Positions 17,938 to 27,847 of a stretch of 64,000 nucleotides of DNA are shown here, piece by piece (within the stretch, counting starts at the first letter, position 1; the number at the start of each line of letters is the position of its first letter). The position numbers were made by a program, and so were the translations under genes. The notes beneath the pieces are model-generated. The model searched no databases. It was not told the DNA's origin and saw nothing but the letters and a program-made list of their open reading frames with translations. Origin of the DNA: Ruminococcus sp. (lineage in GTDB: Bacteria; Bacillota; Clostridia; Oscillospirales; Ruminococcaceae); contig JAETQO010000005.1 in assembly GCA_021770655.1 (NCBI GenBank), positions 1 through 64,000 of the forward strand. Direction: 5' to 3'.

Positions 17938-18390
17938 ATGGCTTTAAAAGATTGGAATCATAATGGTAAAAAAGATTTATCCGATGATTTTATTGAATAT
18001 ATGTTATGTACAGAAATTATGGAAGATCAAAAGAAAAAAGACCAATATGATGAATCTCATCAAAATTATTACGGTCAAAATAACTTTTCCGATAAAGATG
18101 AATATTCTCATAAAGCTCAAACCACAGACGGAAAAAAGGTATCAGGCGAAGATATTAACGGTTGCGTGGTTGTATTAGCGCTATTAGTGGCAGCTTTCGC
18201 ACTTCTGATTCTATATGCTGCAGTAAAAATAGAAGACACTGTTTCATCTATCATGTTGATTCTGCTTGGAATAGCTGTTGCTGTTTTCGGGAAATGGCTT
18301 TTGATGGGAAAACGGGCAATTAAAAAGGACGCCCACGAAAAATATGGTATTAAAGACGAAGATAAAGATAATGACAAGGAGGACTTTTAA
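17938..18390 (+). CDS. Membrane protein with N-terminal EF-hand-like loop
   Basis: 150 residues; start chosen at the ATG 7 bp after GGAGATGAG. Residues 4-16 (DWNHNGKKDLSDD) match a calcium-binding EF-hand/dockerin-type loop (D-x-N-x-N-G-x-x-D-x-x-D). A polar linker follows, then two membrane helices in the C-terminal half, then an acidic/lysine-rich tail. Its stop is adjacent to the icd start, so it is translated with icd. Short proteins with this opening are common in ruminococci, but the function is not known. Confidence 0.65.
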   Translation: MALKDWNHNGKKDLSDDFIEYMLCTEIMEDQKKKDQYDESHQNYYGQNNFSDKDEYSHKAQTTDGKKVSGEDINGCVVVLALLVAAFALLILYAAVKIEDTVSSIMLILLGIAVAVFGKWLLMGKRAIKKDAHEKYGIKDEDKDNDKEDF

Positions 18391-19611
18391 ATGGCCAAAA
18401 TTCAAATGAAAACACCGCTCGTTGAAATGGACGGCGACGAAATGACCAGAATTATCTGGCAGGAGATCAAGGATATCCTCATTTATCCTTATGTTGATCT
18501 AAAGTCGGAATATTACGATCTCGGTCTTGTTCACAGAAATGAAACCAACGATCAGGTTACTATCGATTCAGCAAATGCAACCAAGAAGTACGGCGTTGCA
18601 GTAAAGTGTGCTACTATCACTCCTAATGCGGCAAGAATGCCGGAGTACAACCTCAAGGAAATGTGGAAATCCCCTAACGGCACTATCAGAGCTATGCTTG
18701 ACGGTACTGTTTTCAGAACTCCTATACTTGTTAAAGGTATCACGCCTTACATTCCTACATGGACAAAGCCTATTACCATTGCCCGTCACGCTTACGGCGA
18801 TGTTTACAAAAACGTTGAAATGAAATGCCCTCAGGGTTCAAAGGCTGAACTTGTTCTCACAGACAAGGACGGAAATGTTTCAAAAGAAACTATCTACGAT
18901 TTTCAGGATTCTGCCGGAATCATCCAGGGCCTTCACAACAAGGAAAAGTCCATCGCCTCATTTGCAAGAGCTTGCTTTAACTTTGCTCTTGATAAAAAAC
19001 AGGATATCTGGTTTGCTACCAAGGATACAATATCCAAGAAGTATGACCATACATTCAAGGACATTTTCCAGGAAATCTATGATAACGAATACAAAGACAG
19101 GTTTGAAGCCGCCGGTATTGAGTATTTCTATACCCTTATCGATGACGCCGTAGCAAGAGTAGTTCGTTCAAACGGCGGATATATCTGGGCGTGCAAGAAC
19201 TATGACGGCGACGTTATGTCGGATATGGTAGCAACTGCTTACGGTTCTTTGGCTATGATGACTTCCGTACTGGTTTCTCCGGACGGAATATATGAATACG
19301 AAGCCGCACACGGCACAGTCCAGAGACATTACTATAAGCATTTGAAAGGCGAGGAAACCTCAACTAACTCTGTAGCTACTTTGTTTGCATGGACAGGCGC
19401 TCTCAGAAAAAGAGGAGAGCTTGACGATCTGCCTGAGCTTATCAAGTTTGCGGATTGTCTTGAAAAGGCTACAATTCAAACGATTGAGGACGGAGTAATG
19501 ACAGGAGATCTTTATTTGCTGTCAACTCTTGAAAATAAAAAGAAAGTAAACACAGAAGACTTCCTCAAGGCAGTAAACGAGAGACTCGCTAAACTTCTTG
19601 AAAAGCAATAA
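18391..19611 (+). CDS. icd: Isocitrate dehydrogenase (NADP+), eukaryotic-like type
   Basis: 406 residues. Oxidative decarboxylation of isocitrate to 2-oxoglutarate. The N-terminal [30 protein letters not shown] and [17 protein letters not shown] motifs are those of the homodimeric eukaryotic/Bacteroides-type enzyme rather than E. coli Icd. AAGGAGG precedes the start. It follows the aconitase gene and ends at a strong terminator. Confidence 0.95.
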   Translation: MAKIQMKTPLVEMDGDEMTRIIWQEIKDILIYPYVDLKSEYYDLGLVHRNETNDQVTIDSANATKKYGVAVKCATITPNAARMPEYNLKEMWKSPNGTIRAMLDGTVFRTPILVKGITPYIPTWTKPITIARHAYGDVYKNVEMKCPQGSKAELVLTDKDGNVSKETIYDFQDSAGIIQGLHNKEKSIASFARACFNFALDKKQDIWFATKDTISKKYDHTFKDIFQEIYDNEYKDRFEAAGIEYFYTLIDDAVARVVRSNGGYIWACKNYDGDVMSDMVATAYGSLAMMTSVLVSPDGIYEYEAAHGTVQRHYYKHLKGEETSTNSVATLFAWTGALRKRGELDDLPELIKFADCLEKATIQTIEDGVMTGDLYLLSTLENKKKVNTEDFLKAVNERLAKLLEKQ

Positions 19612-19625
19612 CCTGCTTGTATTCT

Positions 19626-19660
19626 AACCGCATGAAATCTCGGTTTCATGCGGTTTTTTC
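19626..19660 (+). terminator. Terminator of the acn-icd unit
   Basis: AACCGCATGAAA pairs with TTTCATGCGGTT, followed by a run of T. Confidence 0.9.
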
Positions 19661-19689
19661 TTGGATTTTATTTTACATATATATACTAC

Positions 19690-19741
19690 TTGACAAATCA
19701 TTGCAAATGATATATAATAAACATTGTTATTTGTTTGTCAA
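19690..19741 (+). promoter_or_regulatory. rex promoter with candidate Rex operator
   Basis: TTGACA (19690-19695) and TATAAT (19713-19718), 17-bp spacer. Just downstream, TTGTTATTTGTTTGTCAA (19724-19741) has the Rex layout of two 7-bp half-sites around 4 bp. It differs at one position from the reverse complement of the adhE upstream site (22454-22471). Placed between the start of transcription and the rex start codon, it implies autorepression. Confidence 0.75.
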
Positions 19742-19761
19742 AGTGGAAAGAGGATTTTAAA

Positions 19762-20415
19762 ATGTCAAAAAACGGTTCAATATCTTCTTCTGTAATCAAA
19801 CGGCTTCCCCGATACTACAGGTTTTTGGGAGAGCTGGAAAAGCAGGGGGTAGACAGGATTTCATCAAGAGAGCTTTCAGAACTTATGAAACTAACAGCGT
19901 CTCAGATCAGACAAGATCTGAACTGTTTCGGCGGATTCGGACAGCAAGGATATGGATATCATGTTGAAGATCTGAGAAAAGAAATAGGAAAGATTCTTGG
20001 CGTTGACAGGCATTTTAAAACTATACTTATCGGTGCCGGAAATTTGGGTAAAGCGATAGCAATGCACATTAATTTTGAAACCAGAGGCTGTAGTCTTATC
20101 GGTATATTCGATGTAAATCCGAAACTCACCGGAGAGGTCGTCAGCGACATTCCTATCAGGCATACTGATGAAATTGAAAAGTTTTGTGAAAAGAACTCCC
20201 CTGTCGTTGCCGTTTTATGTATACCAAAAGCTAATACACAGGAAATTGCCGACAAGCTCGTTAGTCTCGGAATAAAAGCTTTCTGGAATTTTTCACATTA
20301 TGACCTGAGTATTGATTATGATAACATAGTTGTGGAAAATGTGCATCTCGGCGACAGCTTACTTACGCTTACATACGGAACGAATATTATTACCGATACA
20401 GAAGACGAAGACTGA
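19762..20415 (+). CDS. rex: Redox-sensing transcriptional repressor Rex
   Basis: 217 residues from the ATG after AAAGAGGA. The N-terminal winged helix has LPRYYRFLGEL, SRELSELMKLTASQIRQDL and FGQQGYGY; the Rossmann half has IGAGNLGKAI and a C-terminal domain-swapped helix. Rex releases DNA when NADH is high relative to NAD+ and controls fermentative genes, here presumably itself and adhE. Confidence 0.96.
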   Translation: MSKNGSISSSVIKRLPRYYRFLGELEKQGVDRISSRELSELMKLTASQIRQDLNCFGGFGQQGYGYHVEDLRKEIGKILGVDRHFKTILIGAGNLGKAIAMHINFETRGCSLIGIFDVNPKLTGEVVSDIPIRHTDEIEKFCEKNSPVVAVLCIPKANTQEIADKLVSLGIKAFWNFSHYDLSIDYDNIVVENVHLGDSLLTLTYGTNIITDTEDED

Positions 20416-20441
20416 TTGGTCTGATATTCAGTTATAAAAAT

Positions 20442-20474
20442 AAGGAGATGCTGTCATAAGCAACATCTCCTTTA
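20442..20474. terminator. Terminator between rex and the convergent lipoprotein gene
   Basis: AAGGAGATG pairs with CATCTCCTT between two convergent genes. Confidence 0.75.
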
Positions 20475-20484
20475 AATTATTTGT

Positions 20485-21102
20485 TTAAAAAACCGTTTTG
20501 AAAGCCGCAGTTTCGATAACATCAGGAAGTTCATCTGTGCTGTGATCAATATTTTTTTCGGAAGCTTCATAATACTCTGCAAATGAAGCCGTTATCTTAT
20601 CGGCCCATTTCTCTTCAGCTTCTGAACTGCTTTCATCCGGAACTTCCAGTTCGCTATAAGAGTTAGTTTCTTTATCAAGCGAATCAAGCGAATACATTTT
20701 ATCGGAATCAGTTTCTATTGCAATAGATGCAACCTTTGTATTCAGGTCATCTGCTTGATCGTAAATAACAAAAACATAACAATCTCTGTTGTTGACAGCC
20801 TCAACGCCCATATATCCATAAAGTCTCTTTGAACCTTCATGTTGAGGATAAATCACTTTAGCCGTTTCCACAACATAATCAAAAGATTCAACTGCTTCAT
20901 CGGGTATCTTCTCTAATGTATTTTTATCAGGAAGAGAACTAACAGTCTCAGATTCTTTTTCGTTCTCATCTTCAACAGATTCAGCAGCCGTTACAACTGT
21001 ATTAGCAAGGTTTACATTATCTTCTGTTTTTCCAGCAGATTTCCCGCAAGCTGAAAAAGAAAAAACAGCACATAAAAACGCAGTTAGAATCAGCTTTTCC
21101 AT
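20485..21102 (-). CDS. Hypothetical lipoprotein
   Basis: 205 residues with a signal peptide and lipobox FSACGKS at residues ~17-23. A Glu/Ser/Thr-rich stretch precedes a folded part with RLYGYMGVEAVN and CYVFVIYDQ. No catalytic motif is recognised. It is probably surface-exposed and monocistronic. Confidence 0.6.
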   Translation of the reverse strand: MEKLILTAFLCAVFSFSACGKSAGKTEDNVNLANTVVTAAESVEDENEKESETVSSLPDKNTLEKIPDEAVESFDYVVETAKVIYPQHEGSKRLYGYMGVEAVNNRDCYVFVIYDQADDLNTKVASIAIETDSDKMYSLDSLDKETNSYSELEVPDESSSEAEEKWADKITASFAEYYEASEKNIDHSTDELPDVIETAAFKTVF

Positions 21103-21208
21103 AATAATCCTCCGAAATTGTTATAATCATATGTCTTCTTTTCAACAGTTTTACATTATAGCATACAACCCTTGCTCTGTAAAGAGAATATATTAAATTG
21201 TAACAAAA

Positions 21209-21243
21209 TATCCCGATTATGCTAAAATCGCATAATCGGGATA
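21209..21243 (-). terminator. Terminator of the kinase-like gene
   Basis: A perfect 14-bp stem, TATCCCGATTATGC / GCATAATCGGGATA, with a 7-base loop. Confidence 0.85.
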
Positions 21244-21304
21244 GATTTAATTTGGCTTATTTGCACAATAATTGGTTACAAGAATGTAACAAATTGCATA
21301 AAGA

Positions 21305-22063
21305 CTAATCGTAATCAACAACATCGATCCACTTCATAAGCAGATCCTTTTCCTCCGGCTTGCCCTTGATGAGCTGAGCGGCGGCTACGATAGGAAGCCA
21401 AGCCTGAACATACTGTTTAGACGTTCCGCTCTTTACGCAATATTTCTCAAGGTAAGCATCTGCCATATCAGGATTGTTAAGGCAGAACAGCAAATATGTT
21501 CTTGCGACATCCGCAGAAGCGTTGCCCTGTCTTGCCGCACCCCAATTAATCACATAAGTTCCCTCATCATTGATGATAACATTCTTGGGTTCAAAATTTC
21601 CATGACACAGCTTGATATGCTTAGGCATGGAATCAAGTCTGGTAAGAAGCTCATATTTTTTGATTTCGTCGATTTGACCAAGCGACTTGATCTGTCTGGT
21701 CATTTTGTCCTTAAGCTTTGAAAGCAAAGGCATATACTGCGCATGAATCTCACACTGGATGTCAATAAACTGATTCAGATATGTATCCTTCTTATCAGGA
21801 TTTTCATCCATAAGCTGTTGGAGCGTCTTACCCTTTATGAAATCCATCGTAATTGCCCACTTTCCGTCAATAACGGAAACTTCGTGGAGAACAGGCATTT
21901 TTATAAATGAATTGACGAGCGTTGTCTCAACTCTGGCATGAGTAAGTGCAGCGTACAGGCATTTCTCTTTGTACTCAGGCTTAGTATAAATTCTTACCGC
22001 CATACCTTCAGATTCATAAACGTCGTAGATGTCACTTGTAGCAATGAAGTTATTAAGTTCCAT
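21305..22063 (-). CDS. Aminoglycoside phosphotransferase-fold protein with both catalytic Asp replaced by Asn
   Basis: 252 residues, APH/choline-kinase-like fold. The Brenner-type catalytic loop reads LCHGNFEPKNVII (normally HGD...N) and the metal loop reads YVINWGAA (normally IDW), so both acidic residues are Asn; the codons are AAT in both. The C-terminal ADVARTYLLFCL segment is typical of the family. AAAGGAG lies upstream. As written it should be a poor kinase or a pseudokinase. The ligand is unknown. Confidence 0.7.
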   Translation of the reverse strand: MELNNFIATSDIYDVYESEGMAVRIYTKPEYKEKCLYAALTHARVETTLVNSFIKMPVLHEVSVIDGKWAITMDFIKGKTLQQLMDENPDKKDTYLNQFIDIQCEIHAQYMPLLSKLKDKMTRQIKSLGQIDEIKKYELLTRLDSMPKHIKLCHGNFEPKNVIINDEGTYVINWGAARQGNASADVARTYLLFCLNNPDMADAYLEKYCVKSGTSKQYVQAWLPIVAAAQLIKGKPEEKDLLMKWIDVVDYD

Positions 22064-22453
22064 AAGTCATATCTCCTTTATAATATGATTGAGTTGTTCT
22101 TTTAAGATGTTATAAGAGACATAGAAATTTTTTCAACCGTGCACTTGTTGAAATTTACTTCCTATTCAACGGCTTAACCGCTTCTCTGTTTATGTCTATA
22201 TTATACTACATATTTTTTATTTGTCAAGGACTTTTCGTGATTTTCACAAACGTTATTATTTTATTTAGGCTTGAGACATCATTTATTAATATATGCGTTA
22301 GTGAGTTTGTTGTTTAAATTTGCGAGAATCAAGATTCTATTGTGCATTTTGACGGTCACTGATTGTTAATCTATCATAAAACTATGTTCAATATTTATGT
22401 ATATTGCATAATAAATTAGAGCAAATTATTAGAAAAGCTGTAGAAATATAAGA
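22064..22453. other. AT-rich interval upstream of adhE
   Basis: About 390 bp without a supported gene. It contains the upstream region of the leftward kinase-like gene and the approach to the adhE promoter. Confidence 0.5.
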
Positions 22454-22482
22454 TTGACAAAAAAATAACAAACGTATATAAT
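22454..22482 (+). promoter_or_regulatory. adhE promoter overlapped by candidate Rex operator
   Basis: TTGACA (22454-22459), 17-bp spacer, TATAAT (22477-22482). The 18-bp TTGACAAAAAAATAACAA (22454-22471) starts at the -35 box and fits the clostridial Rex pattern TTGTTAA-N4-TTAACAA with few mismatches. It is the near-exact reverse complement of the site in front of rex. Binding would block RNA polymerase. Confidence 0.75.
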
Positions 22483-22592
22483 AAAATTAAGATAAAAAAC
22501 CGTATATGCGGTCGGTTTATCACAGCGGAAGTGATTTGAATTCTCTTCCCGCCTATAAGGAAACAATAATTAATTTATTGGAGGTTTATTTT

Positions 22593-25211
22593 ATGGCAAA
22601 AAGTGAAGCTAAAACAGTTGGTCTTGTTGACACAGAAGAAGCTTTAAGCGCAAAGATTGCTGAAGTAAGAGAAGCGCAGAAGATTTTCTCCACCTACACA
22701 CAGGAACAGGTTGATAAGATTTTCAAGGCTGCTGCTATCGCTGCAAACAAGGCTAGAATCCCGCTTGCAAAAATGGCTGTTGAAGAGACAGGCATGGGCA
22801 TTGTCGAGGATAAGGTCATTAAGAATAACTATGCTGCTGAGCACATTTACAATGCTTATAAGAACGTACAGACTTGCGGAGTTTTTGAGGAAAACAAGGC
22901 TTACGGCACTATGAGACTTTATGAACCAATCGGTCTTATCGGTGCGGTTATCCCAACTACAAACCCAACATCTACTGCTATATTCAAGACACTTATCTGT
23001 CTTAAGACAAGAAACGGAATTATCATCTCTCCTCATCCGAGAGCTAAGAAATCTACCATTGCCGCGGCTAAGATCGTTTACGACGCCGCTGTTGCTGCCG
23101 GCGCTCCTAAGGGTATCATCGGCTGGATAGACGTTCCTTCTCTTGAACTTACAAACATGATCATGAGAGAGTCTGATACAATTCTTGCTACCGGCGGTCC
23201 GGGAATGGTCAAGGCTGCTTATTCATCCGGAACTCCTGCACTCGGTGTTGGTGCCGGTAACGCTTCTGCAATCATCGATTCTTCCGCAGACATCGTTAAT
23301 GCAGTAAACTCTATCATTCATTCAAAGACTTTTGATAACGGTATGATCTGCGCTACTGAGCAGACAGTTATCGTTGACAAGAGCATTTACAATGAAGTAA
23401 AGAAAGAGTTCAAATACAGAGGCTGTTATTTTCTCAACGATGAAGAAGCTGATAAGATCAGAAACACAATGCTTATCAACGGTTCTCTTAATGCGAAGAT
23501 TGTTGGCCAGCGTCCTGTAACTATTGCTAAGATGGCAGGCTTTGAAGTTCCTGAGGATACAAAGGTTCTTATCGGCGAGGCTACAAGCACAGACATAAGC
23601 GAAGCATTCGGTCACGAAAAGCTTACTACTATTCTTGGTATGTACAAGTCTAAGGATTTCGATAATGCTCTTGACATTGCTGAACAGCTCCTTTATAACA
23701 ACGGCGGTCTTGGTCATACTTCTGTTCTCTGGATCGATAATGTTAATGAGAGAGAAAAGCTCAACAAGTTTGCTGAAAGAATGAAAACTTGCCGTCTTAT
23801 TGTAAATTCACCTTCTTCACTTGGCGGTATCGGAGATCTTTACAACTTTGATTTTGCTCCTTCTCTTACGCTTGGCTGCGGTTCATGGGGCGGTAACTCC
23901 GTTTCCGAAAACGTTGGCATCAAGCACTTGCTTAACATTAAGACCGTTGCTGAGAGGAGAGAGAATATGCTTTGGTTCAGAGCGCCTGAAAAGGTATACT
24001 TCAAGAAGGGTTGTCTCCCTGTTGCACTTAACGAGCTTAAAGATGTTATGGGCAAGAAGAGAGCATTCATTGTAACTGATAAATTCCTGGGTAAGAACGG
24101 CTATACAAAACCGATTACCGATAAACTTGACCAGATGGGTATTGTACACGAAACATTCTGCGATGTTGCACCGGATCCGACGCTTAGATGCGCACTCGAA
24201 GGCGTTAAGATCCTCCGTGAATTTGAGCCAGACGTAATCATCGCTCTGGGCGGCGGTTCTGCAATGGACGCGGCTAAGATCATGTGGGTTCTTTATGAGC
24301 ATCCGGATGCAGACTTCTTCGATATGGCTATGAGATTTATAGATATTCGTAAGAGAGTTTACACTTTCCCGAAGATGGGTGAAAAAGCTTACTTCATCGC
24401 TGTTCCTACCTCTTCAGGTACGGGTTCCGAGGTTACTCCTTTCGCCGTTATCACCGATGAAAAAACAGGAACAAAGTATCCTCTGGCAGACTATCAGCTT
24501 ATGCCTAACATGGCTATCGTTGATACTGATCTTATGATGTCCGCTCCTAAGGGTCTGACTTCTGCTTCCGGTATCGACGCTCTCACTCATGCTCTTGAAG
24601 CATATGCGTCTGTAATGGCTACAGATTATACTGACGGTCTTGCAATCAGAGCTATGCAGCTTATTTTCAAGTATCTCCCGGGCGCTTATGAGAACGGTCA
24701 AACTGACGTTAAGGCTCGTGAGAAAATGGCAACAGCCTCTACAATGGCCGGTATGGCGTTTGCTAACGCATTCCTCGGTGTTTGTCACTCAATGGCTCAC
24801 AAGCTCGGCGCTTATCATCATCTGCCTCACGGTGTTGCAAACGCACTGCTCATCACTTATGTTATGAGATTTAACGCTGATCCGACACCTCGCAAGATGG
24901 GTACTTTCTCTCAGTATCAGTATCCGCATACACTTGAAAGATACTGCGAGTGCGCTGAGGCTCTCGGTATCGAAGGAAAGAACAACGAAGATACACTCAA
25001 CAAGTTCATCGACGCTATTGAAGAACTCAAGGAAAAGGTTGGTATCAAGAAGACTATCGCTGATTACGGCGTAGACGAAAAGACATTCCTTGATACTCTT
25101 GATAACATGGTTGAAGACGCATTCGATGACCAGTGCACAGGCGCTAACCCAAGATATCCTCTTATGAGCGAGATCAAGGAGATGTACCTCAAGGCTTACT
25201 ACGGTAAGTAA
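22593..25211 (+). CDS. adhE: Bifunctional acetaldehyde-CoA/alcohol dehydrogenase
   Basis: 872 residues from the ATG after TTGGAGG; the extra upstream codons are leader. N-terminal aldehyde dehydrogenase half (catalytic Cys in NGMICATEQ, GGPGMV nucleotide region) is fused to an iron-dependent alcohol dehydrogenase half (GGGSAMDAAK, GTGSEVTPFAVI, HALEAY, HSMAHKLGAYHHLPHG iron ligands). It reduces acetyl-CoA to ethanol in two steps, re-oxidising NADH; assembles into spirosomes in other bacteria. Monocistronic and probably repressed by Rex. Confidence 0.97.
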   Translation: MAKSEAKTVGLVDTEEALSAKIAEVREAQKIFSTYTQEQVDKIFKAAAIAANKARIPLAKMAVEETGMGIVEDKVIKNNYAAEHIYNAYKNVQTCGVFEENKAYGTMRLYEPIGLIGAVIPTTNPTSTAIFKTLICLKTRNGIIISPHPRAKKSTIAAAKIVYDAAVAAGAPKGIIGWIDVPSLELTNMIMRESDTILATGGPGMVKAAYSSGTPALGVGAGNASAIIDSSADIVNAVNSIIHSKTFDNGMICATEQTVIVDKSIYNEVKKEFKYRGCYFLNDEEADKIRNTMLINGSLNAKIVGQRPVTIAKMAGFEVPEDTKVLIGEATSTDISEAFGHEKLTTILGMYKSKDFDNALDIAEQLLYNNGGLGHTSVLWIDNVNEREKLNKFAERMKTCRLIVNSPSSLGGIGDLYNFDFAPSLTLGCGSWGGNSVSENVGIKHLLNIKTVAERRENMLWFRAPEKVYFKKGCLPVALNELKDVMGKKRAFIVTDKFLGKNGYTKPITDKLDQMGIVHETFCDVAPDPTLRCALEGVKILREFEPDVIIALGGGSAMDAAKIMWVLYEHPDADFFDMAMRFIDIRKRVYTFPKMGEKAYFIAVPTSSGTGSEVTPFAVITDEKTGTKYPLADYQLMPNMAIVDTDLMMSAPKGLTSASGIDALTHALEAYASVMATDYTDGLAIRAMQLIFKYLPGAYENGQTDVKAREKMATASTMAGMAFANAFLGVCHSMAHKLGAYHHLPHGVANALLITYVMRFNADPTPRKMGTFSQYQYPHTLERYCECAEALGIEGKNNEDTLNKFIDAIEELKEKVGIKKTIADYGVDEKTFLDTLDNMVEDAFDDQCTGANPRYPLMSEIKEMYLKAYYGK

Positions 25212-25264
25212 TCTTACAGGATAACAATTGATAATTTAGCTTATCAGTTATCTATAATAAACCT

Positions 25265-25305
25265 CCGGACTGCTTGTTCCCACGGTGGAGCAGGCAGTCC
25301 TTTTA
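25265..25305 (+). terminator. Terminator of adhE
   Basis: GGACTGC...GGCAGTCC hairpin with an inner GTTCC/GGAGC pairing, followed by TTTTAT. Confidence 0.8.
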
Positions 25306-25460
25306 TATTGTCACATTAGCTGTATTTTTATTTGGTTTTACAGTTTATATATATGAAAATTACAGTTGAAATCCCAGTCGTAATATGTTATAATAAAATA
25401 AGTATAATTAAATTGTACTTAATGTTCAGCGTTATACGCTATGACAAAGAGGTTATATGT

Positions 25461-26954
25461 ATGAACAACAATTATGATGTAATAATAGCCGGCTGCGGCG
25501 CAGCGGGTCTGTACGGCGCGTTAAATCTTTCCTCAAACCTCAGGGTGCTCGTACTTTCAAAAAGAGAGCTTACACTCTGCAATTCATCTCTGGCTCAAGG
25601 CGGAATTGCCGGAGTTTATGAGAGCCCTTCCGATTCTCCTGAGTATCATAAGCACGATACTTTTGTGGCAGGCGGATTTGAAAACGATCCTGATGCAACA
25701 GAAATCCTTGTTAATGAGGCTCACCTGGATATTGGCAGATTAGTAGAGCTTGGCGTTGATTTTGATAAATGCCCCGACGGGAGCTACCACAGAACGCTTG
25801 AAGGCGGACACGGTATGCATAGAATTTTTCATCATGCAGACACTACCGGTTTTGAGATCGAGACTACCCTGCTCAGAAATGTAAAGAAGCTTGAAAATGT
25901 GGATATTCTTGAAAACGCTGTTTTATGTGATACTAAAAAGACCGGCACAGGTTTTTCTGTTCTTGTTCTTATCGATAATAAATATAATGTTTTTAACTGC
26001 CGTTATGCTATCTTTGCAACAGGAGGTATAGGCAGAGTTTATGAGTATACCACTAACTCCGCTATTGCGACGGGCGACGGAATAACTATGGCATATAATA
26101 TGGGCGCTGAAATCAAAAATCTCAGCTATATACAGTTCCATCCGACAGGATTCAATAATAAGCATACACGTGAAACTTTCCTGATCTCGGAATCTGTTAG
26201 AGGAGAGGGCGCTTATCTTAAGAATTGTCACGGCGAAAGATTTATGCAGAACTATGACGAGCGTCTGGAGCTTGCTCCCAGAGACGTTGTTTCCCATGCG
26301 ATTATGGCGGAGGCAAAAAAGACGTGTTCAGATGATTTTTATCTTGATATTACTCATCAGGATCCTGAATTTGTAAAGAAACGGTTCCCAATGATCTACT
26401 CTAAACTTCTGGAAGCCGGATACGATATGACGAAGGACATGATACCTATTTTCCCGTGTCATCATTATCTTATGGGCGGCATTAATGTAGATATATATGC
26501 AAGAACAGATGTAGACAGGCTTTATGCCTGCGGCGAATGTTCGCACACGGGCGTACACGGCAATAACAGACTTGCCAGCAATTCCCTGCTGGAGGCTTTG
26601 GTATTCTCCCGCAGAGCGGCAAACGACATTAATGAGAAAATAAAATCAGACAGCGGTGATTTGGAACAATTTGACTTTGTTATCGATGAAAAAGCGTCTC
26701 ACATACCTGCCGGAATCAGAACAGAGATTAGAGATATTATGCAGAGAGCGTATTTTGTTGTTCCCGATGAAAAAGCTCTTGCACATGATCTCAAAAGAGT
26801 AAAAGAATTAAAGGATTTTCTTTATAACGGCAATTTTAAGATCGACAGAGATTATGTTGAAGCGAAATCACTTGCAACGGTTGCATACATAGTATTAAGC
26901 GACGCTATAGATAAGCTTGAAGCAAAACATAAAGCCTCGGAGGTAAAAAAATGA
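25461..26954 (+). CDS. nadB: L-aspartate oxidase
   Basis: 497 residues starting MNNNYDVIIAGCGAAG, an FAD Rossmann motif; upstream in-frame codons lack a ribosome site. The succinate-dehydrogenase-like body has SSLAQGGIAG, EGGHGMHRI, FHPTGFN and a capping domain with HHYLMGGI. Oxidises aspartate to iminoaspartate for NAD synthesis. Overlaps nadC by 4 bp. Confidence 0.94.
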   Translation: MNNNYDVIIAGCGAAGLYGALNLSSNLRVLVLSKRELTLCNSSLAQGGIAGVYESPSDSPEYHKHDTFVAGGFENDPDATEILVNEAHLDIGRLVELGVDFDKCPDGSYHRTLEGGHGMHRIFHHADTTGFEIETTLLRNVKKLENVDILENAVLCDTKKTGTGFSVLVLIDNKYNVFNCRYAIFATGGIGRVYEYTTNSAIATGDGITMAYNMGAEIKNLSYIQFHPTGFNNKHTRETFLISESVRGEGAYLKNCHGERFMQNYDERLELAPRDVVSHAIMAEAKKTCSDDFYLDITHQDPEFVKKRFPMIYSKLLEAGYDMTKDMIPIFPCHHYLMGGINVDIYARTDVDRLYACGECSHTGVHGNNRLASNSLLEALVFSRRAANDINEKIKSDSGDLEQFDFVIDEKASHIPAGIRTEIRDIMQRAYFVVPDEKALAHDLKRVKELKDFLYNGNFKIDRDYVEAKSLATVAYIVLSDAIDKLEAKHKASEVKK

Positions 26955-27790
26955 GATTAATGCAGTTTCAGATAGACGAAATTATAAAGAATGCCTTATT
27001 GGAGGATATTAACTATATCGATGTAACAACAGACTATCTTGTTGACGAGAATTCAGTTTCAACGGCTAAATATGTATCCAAGGACGAAGGCGTTCTCTGC
27101 GGTATCGATGTTGCTATGAGAGTTTTTCAGCTTCTTGACAGCAATGTCAAGTGCGAGATTTTTATCCACGATGGTGAAAAAGTCAAAAAGGGAGATATTA
27201 TCGCCAAAATCACAGGCTCAACAAGAGCATTGCTTAAAGGTGAAAGGACTGCACTCAATCTTGTTCAGCATATGTCGGGCATTGCAACAGCCACAAATAA
27301 ATGTGTTGAACTTGTAAAAGGAACAAAAGCTTCGATCGCGGACACGAGAAAAACTTTGCCTGGATTGAGAGTACTGCAAAAATATGCAGTAACTGTCGGC
27401 GGAGGAAAAAACCACAGATATAATCTTTCAGACTGCGCAATGCTAAAAGATACTCATCTTGACGCCTACGGAAGCATGACCGGAGCTGTTAACGCACTTC
27501 GGGAAAAAATGGGACACACCGTTAAAATCGAGGTGGAAGTTTCTACGCTTGAACAGCTTAATGAAGCTTTGTCTTTGGGTGTAGAGATCATAATGCTTGA
27601 TAATATGAGCAATACGGATATGACCGAGGCTGTTAAGATAACAAACGGAAGAGCTATGCTTGAGGCTTCCGGAAATGTTACTGCCGAAACTATCAGAGAA
27701 ATCGCCGAAACAGGAGTAGACATTATTTCTTTGGGGGCGCTTACTCACTCGGTCAAAGCGTTTGACATATCTATGAAAATCGAAAAATAA
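26951..27790 (+). CDS. nadC: Nicotinate-nucleotide pyrophosphorylase (quinolinate phosphoribosyltransferase)
   Basis: 279 residues. Converts quinolinate and PRPP to nicotinate mononucleotide. Motifs: ERTALNLVQHMSGIAT, ADTRKTLPGLR, GGGKNHRYNLSD and IIMLDNMS. Coupled to nadB through ATGA; the nadA that normally completes the trio is not in this operon. Confidence 0.95.
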   Translation: MRLMQFQIDEIIKNALLEDINYIDVTTDYLVDENSVSTAKYVSKDEGVLCGIDVAMRVFQLLDSNVKCEIFIHDGEKVKKGDIIAKITGSTRALLKGERTALNLVQHMSGIATATNKCVELVKGTKASIADTRKTLPGLRVLQKYAVTVGGGKNHRYNLSDCAMLKDTHLDAYGSMTGAVNALREKMGHTVKIEVEVSTLEQLNEALSLGVEIIMLDNMSNTDMTEAVKITNGRAMLEASGNVTAETIREIAETGVDIISLGALTHSVKAFDISMKIEK

Positions 27791-27847
27791 ACTTTAAGTA
27801 ACTTATAACAGAGAAATTAAGAAACGATTGTAAAGAGAGGGATCACA

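Noticed and set aside
22238-22256. Dyad GTGA-TTT-TCAC upstream of adhE considered as a Rex site
   Set aside because: The spacing between half-sites is 3 instead of the required gap, and it is 200 bp from the promoter; the 22454 site fits far better.
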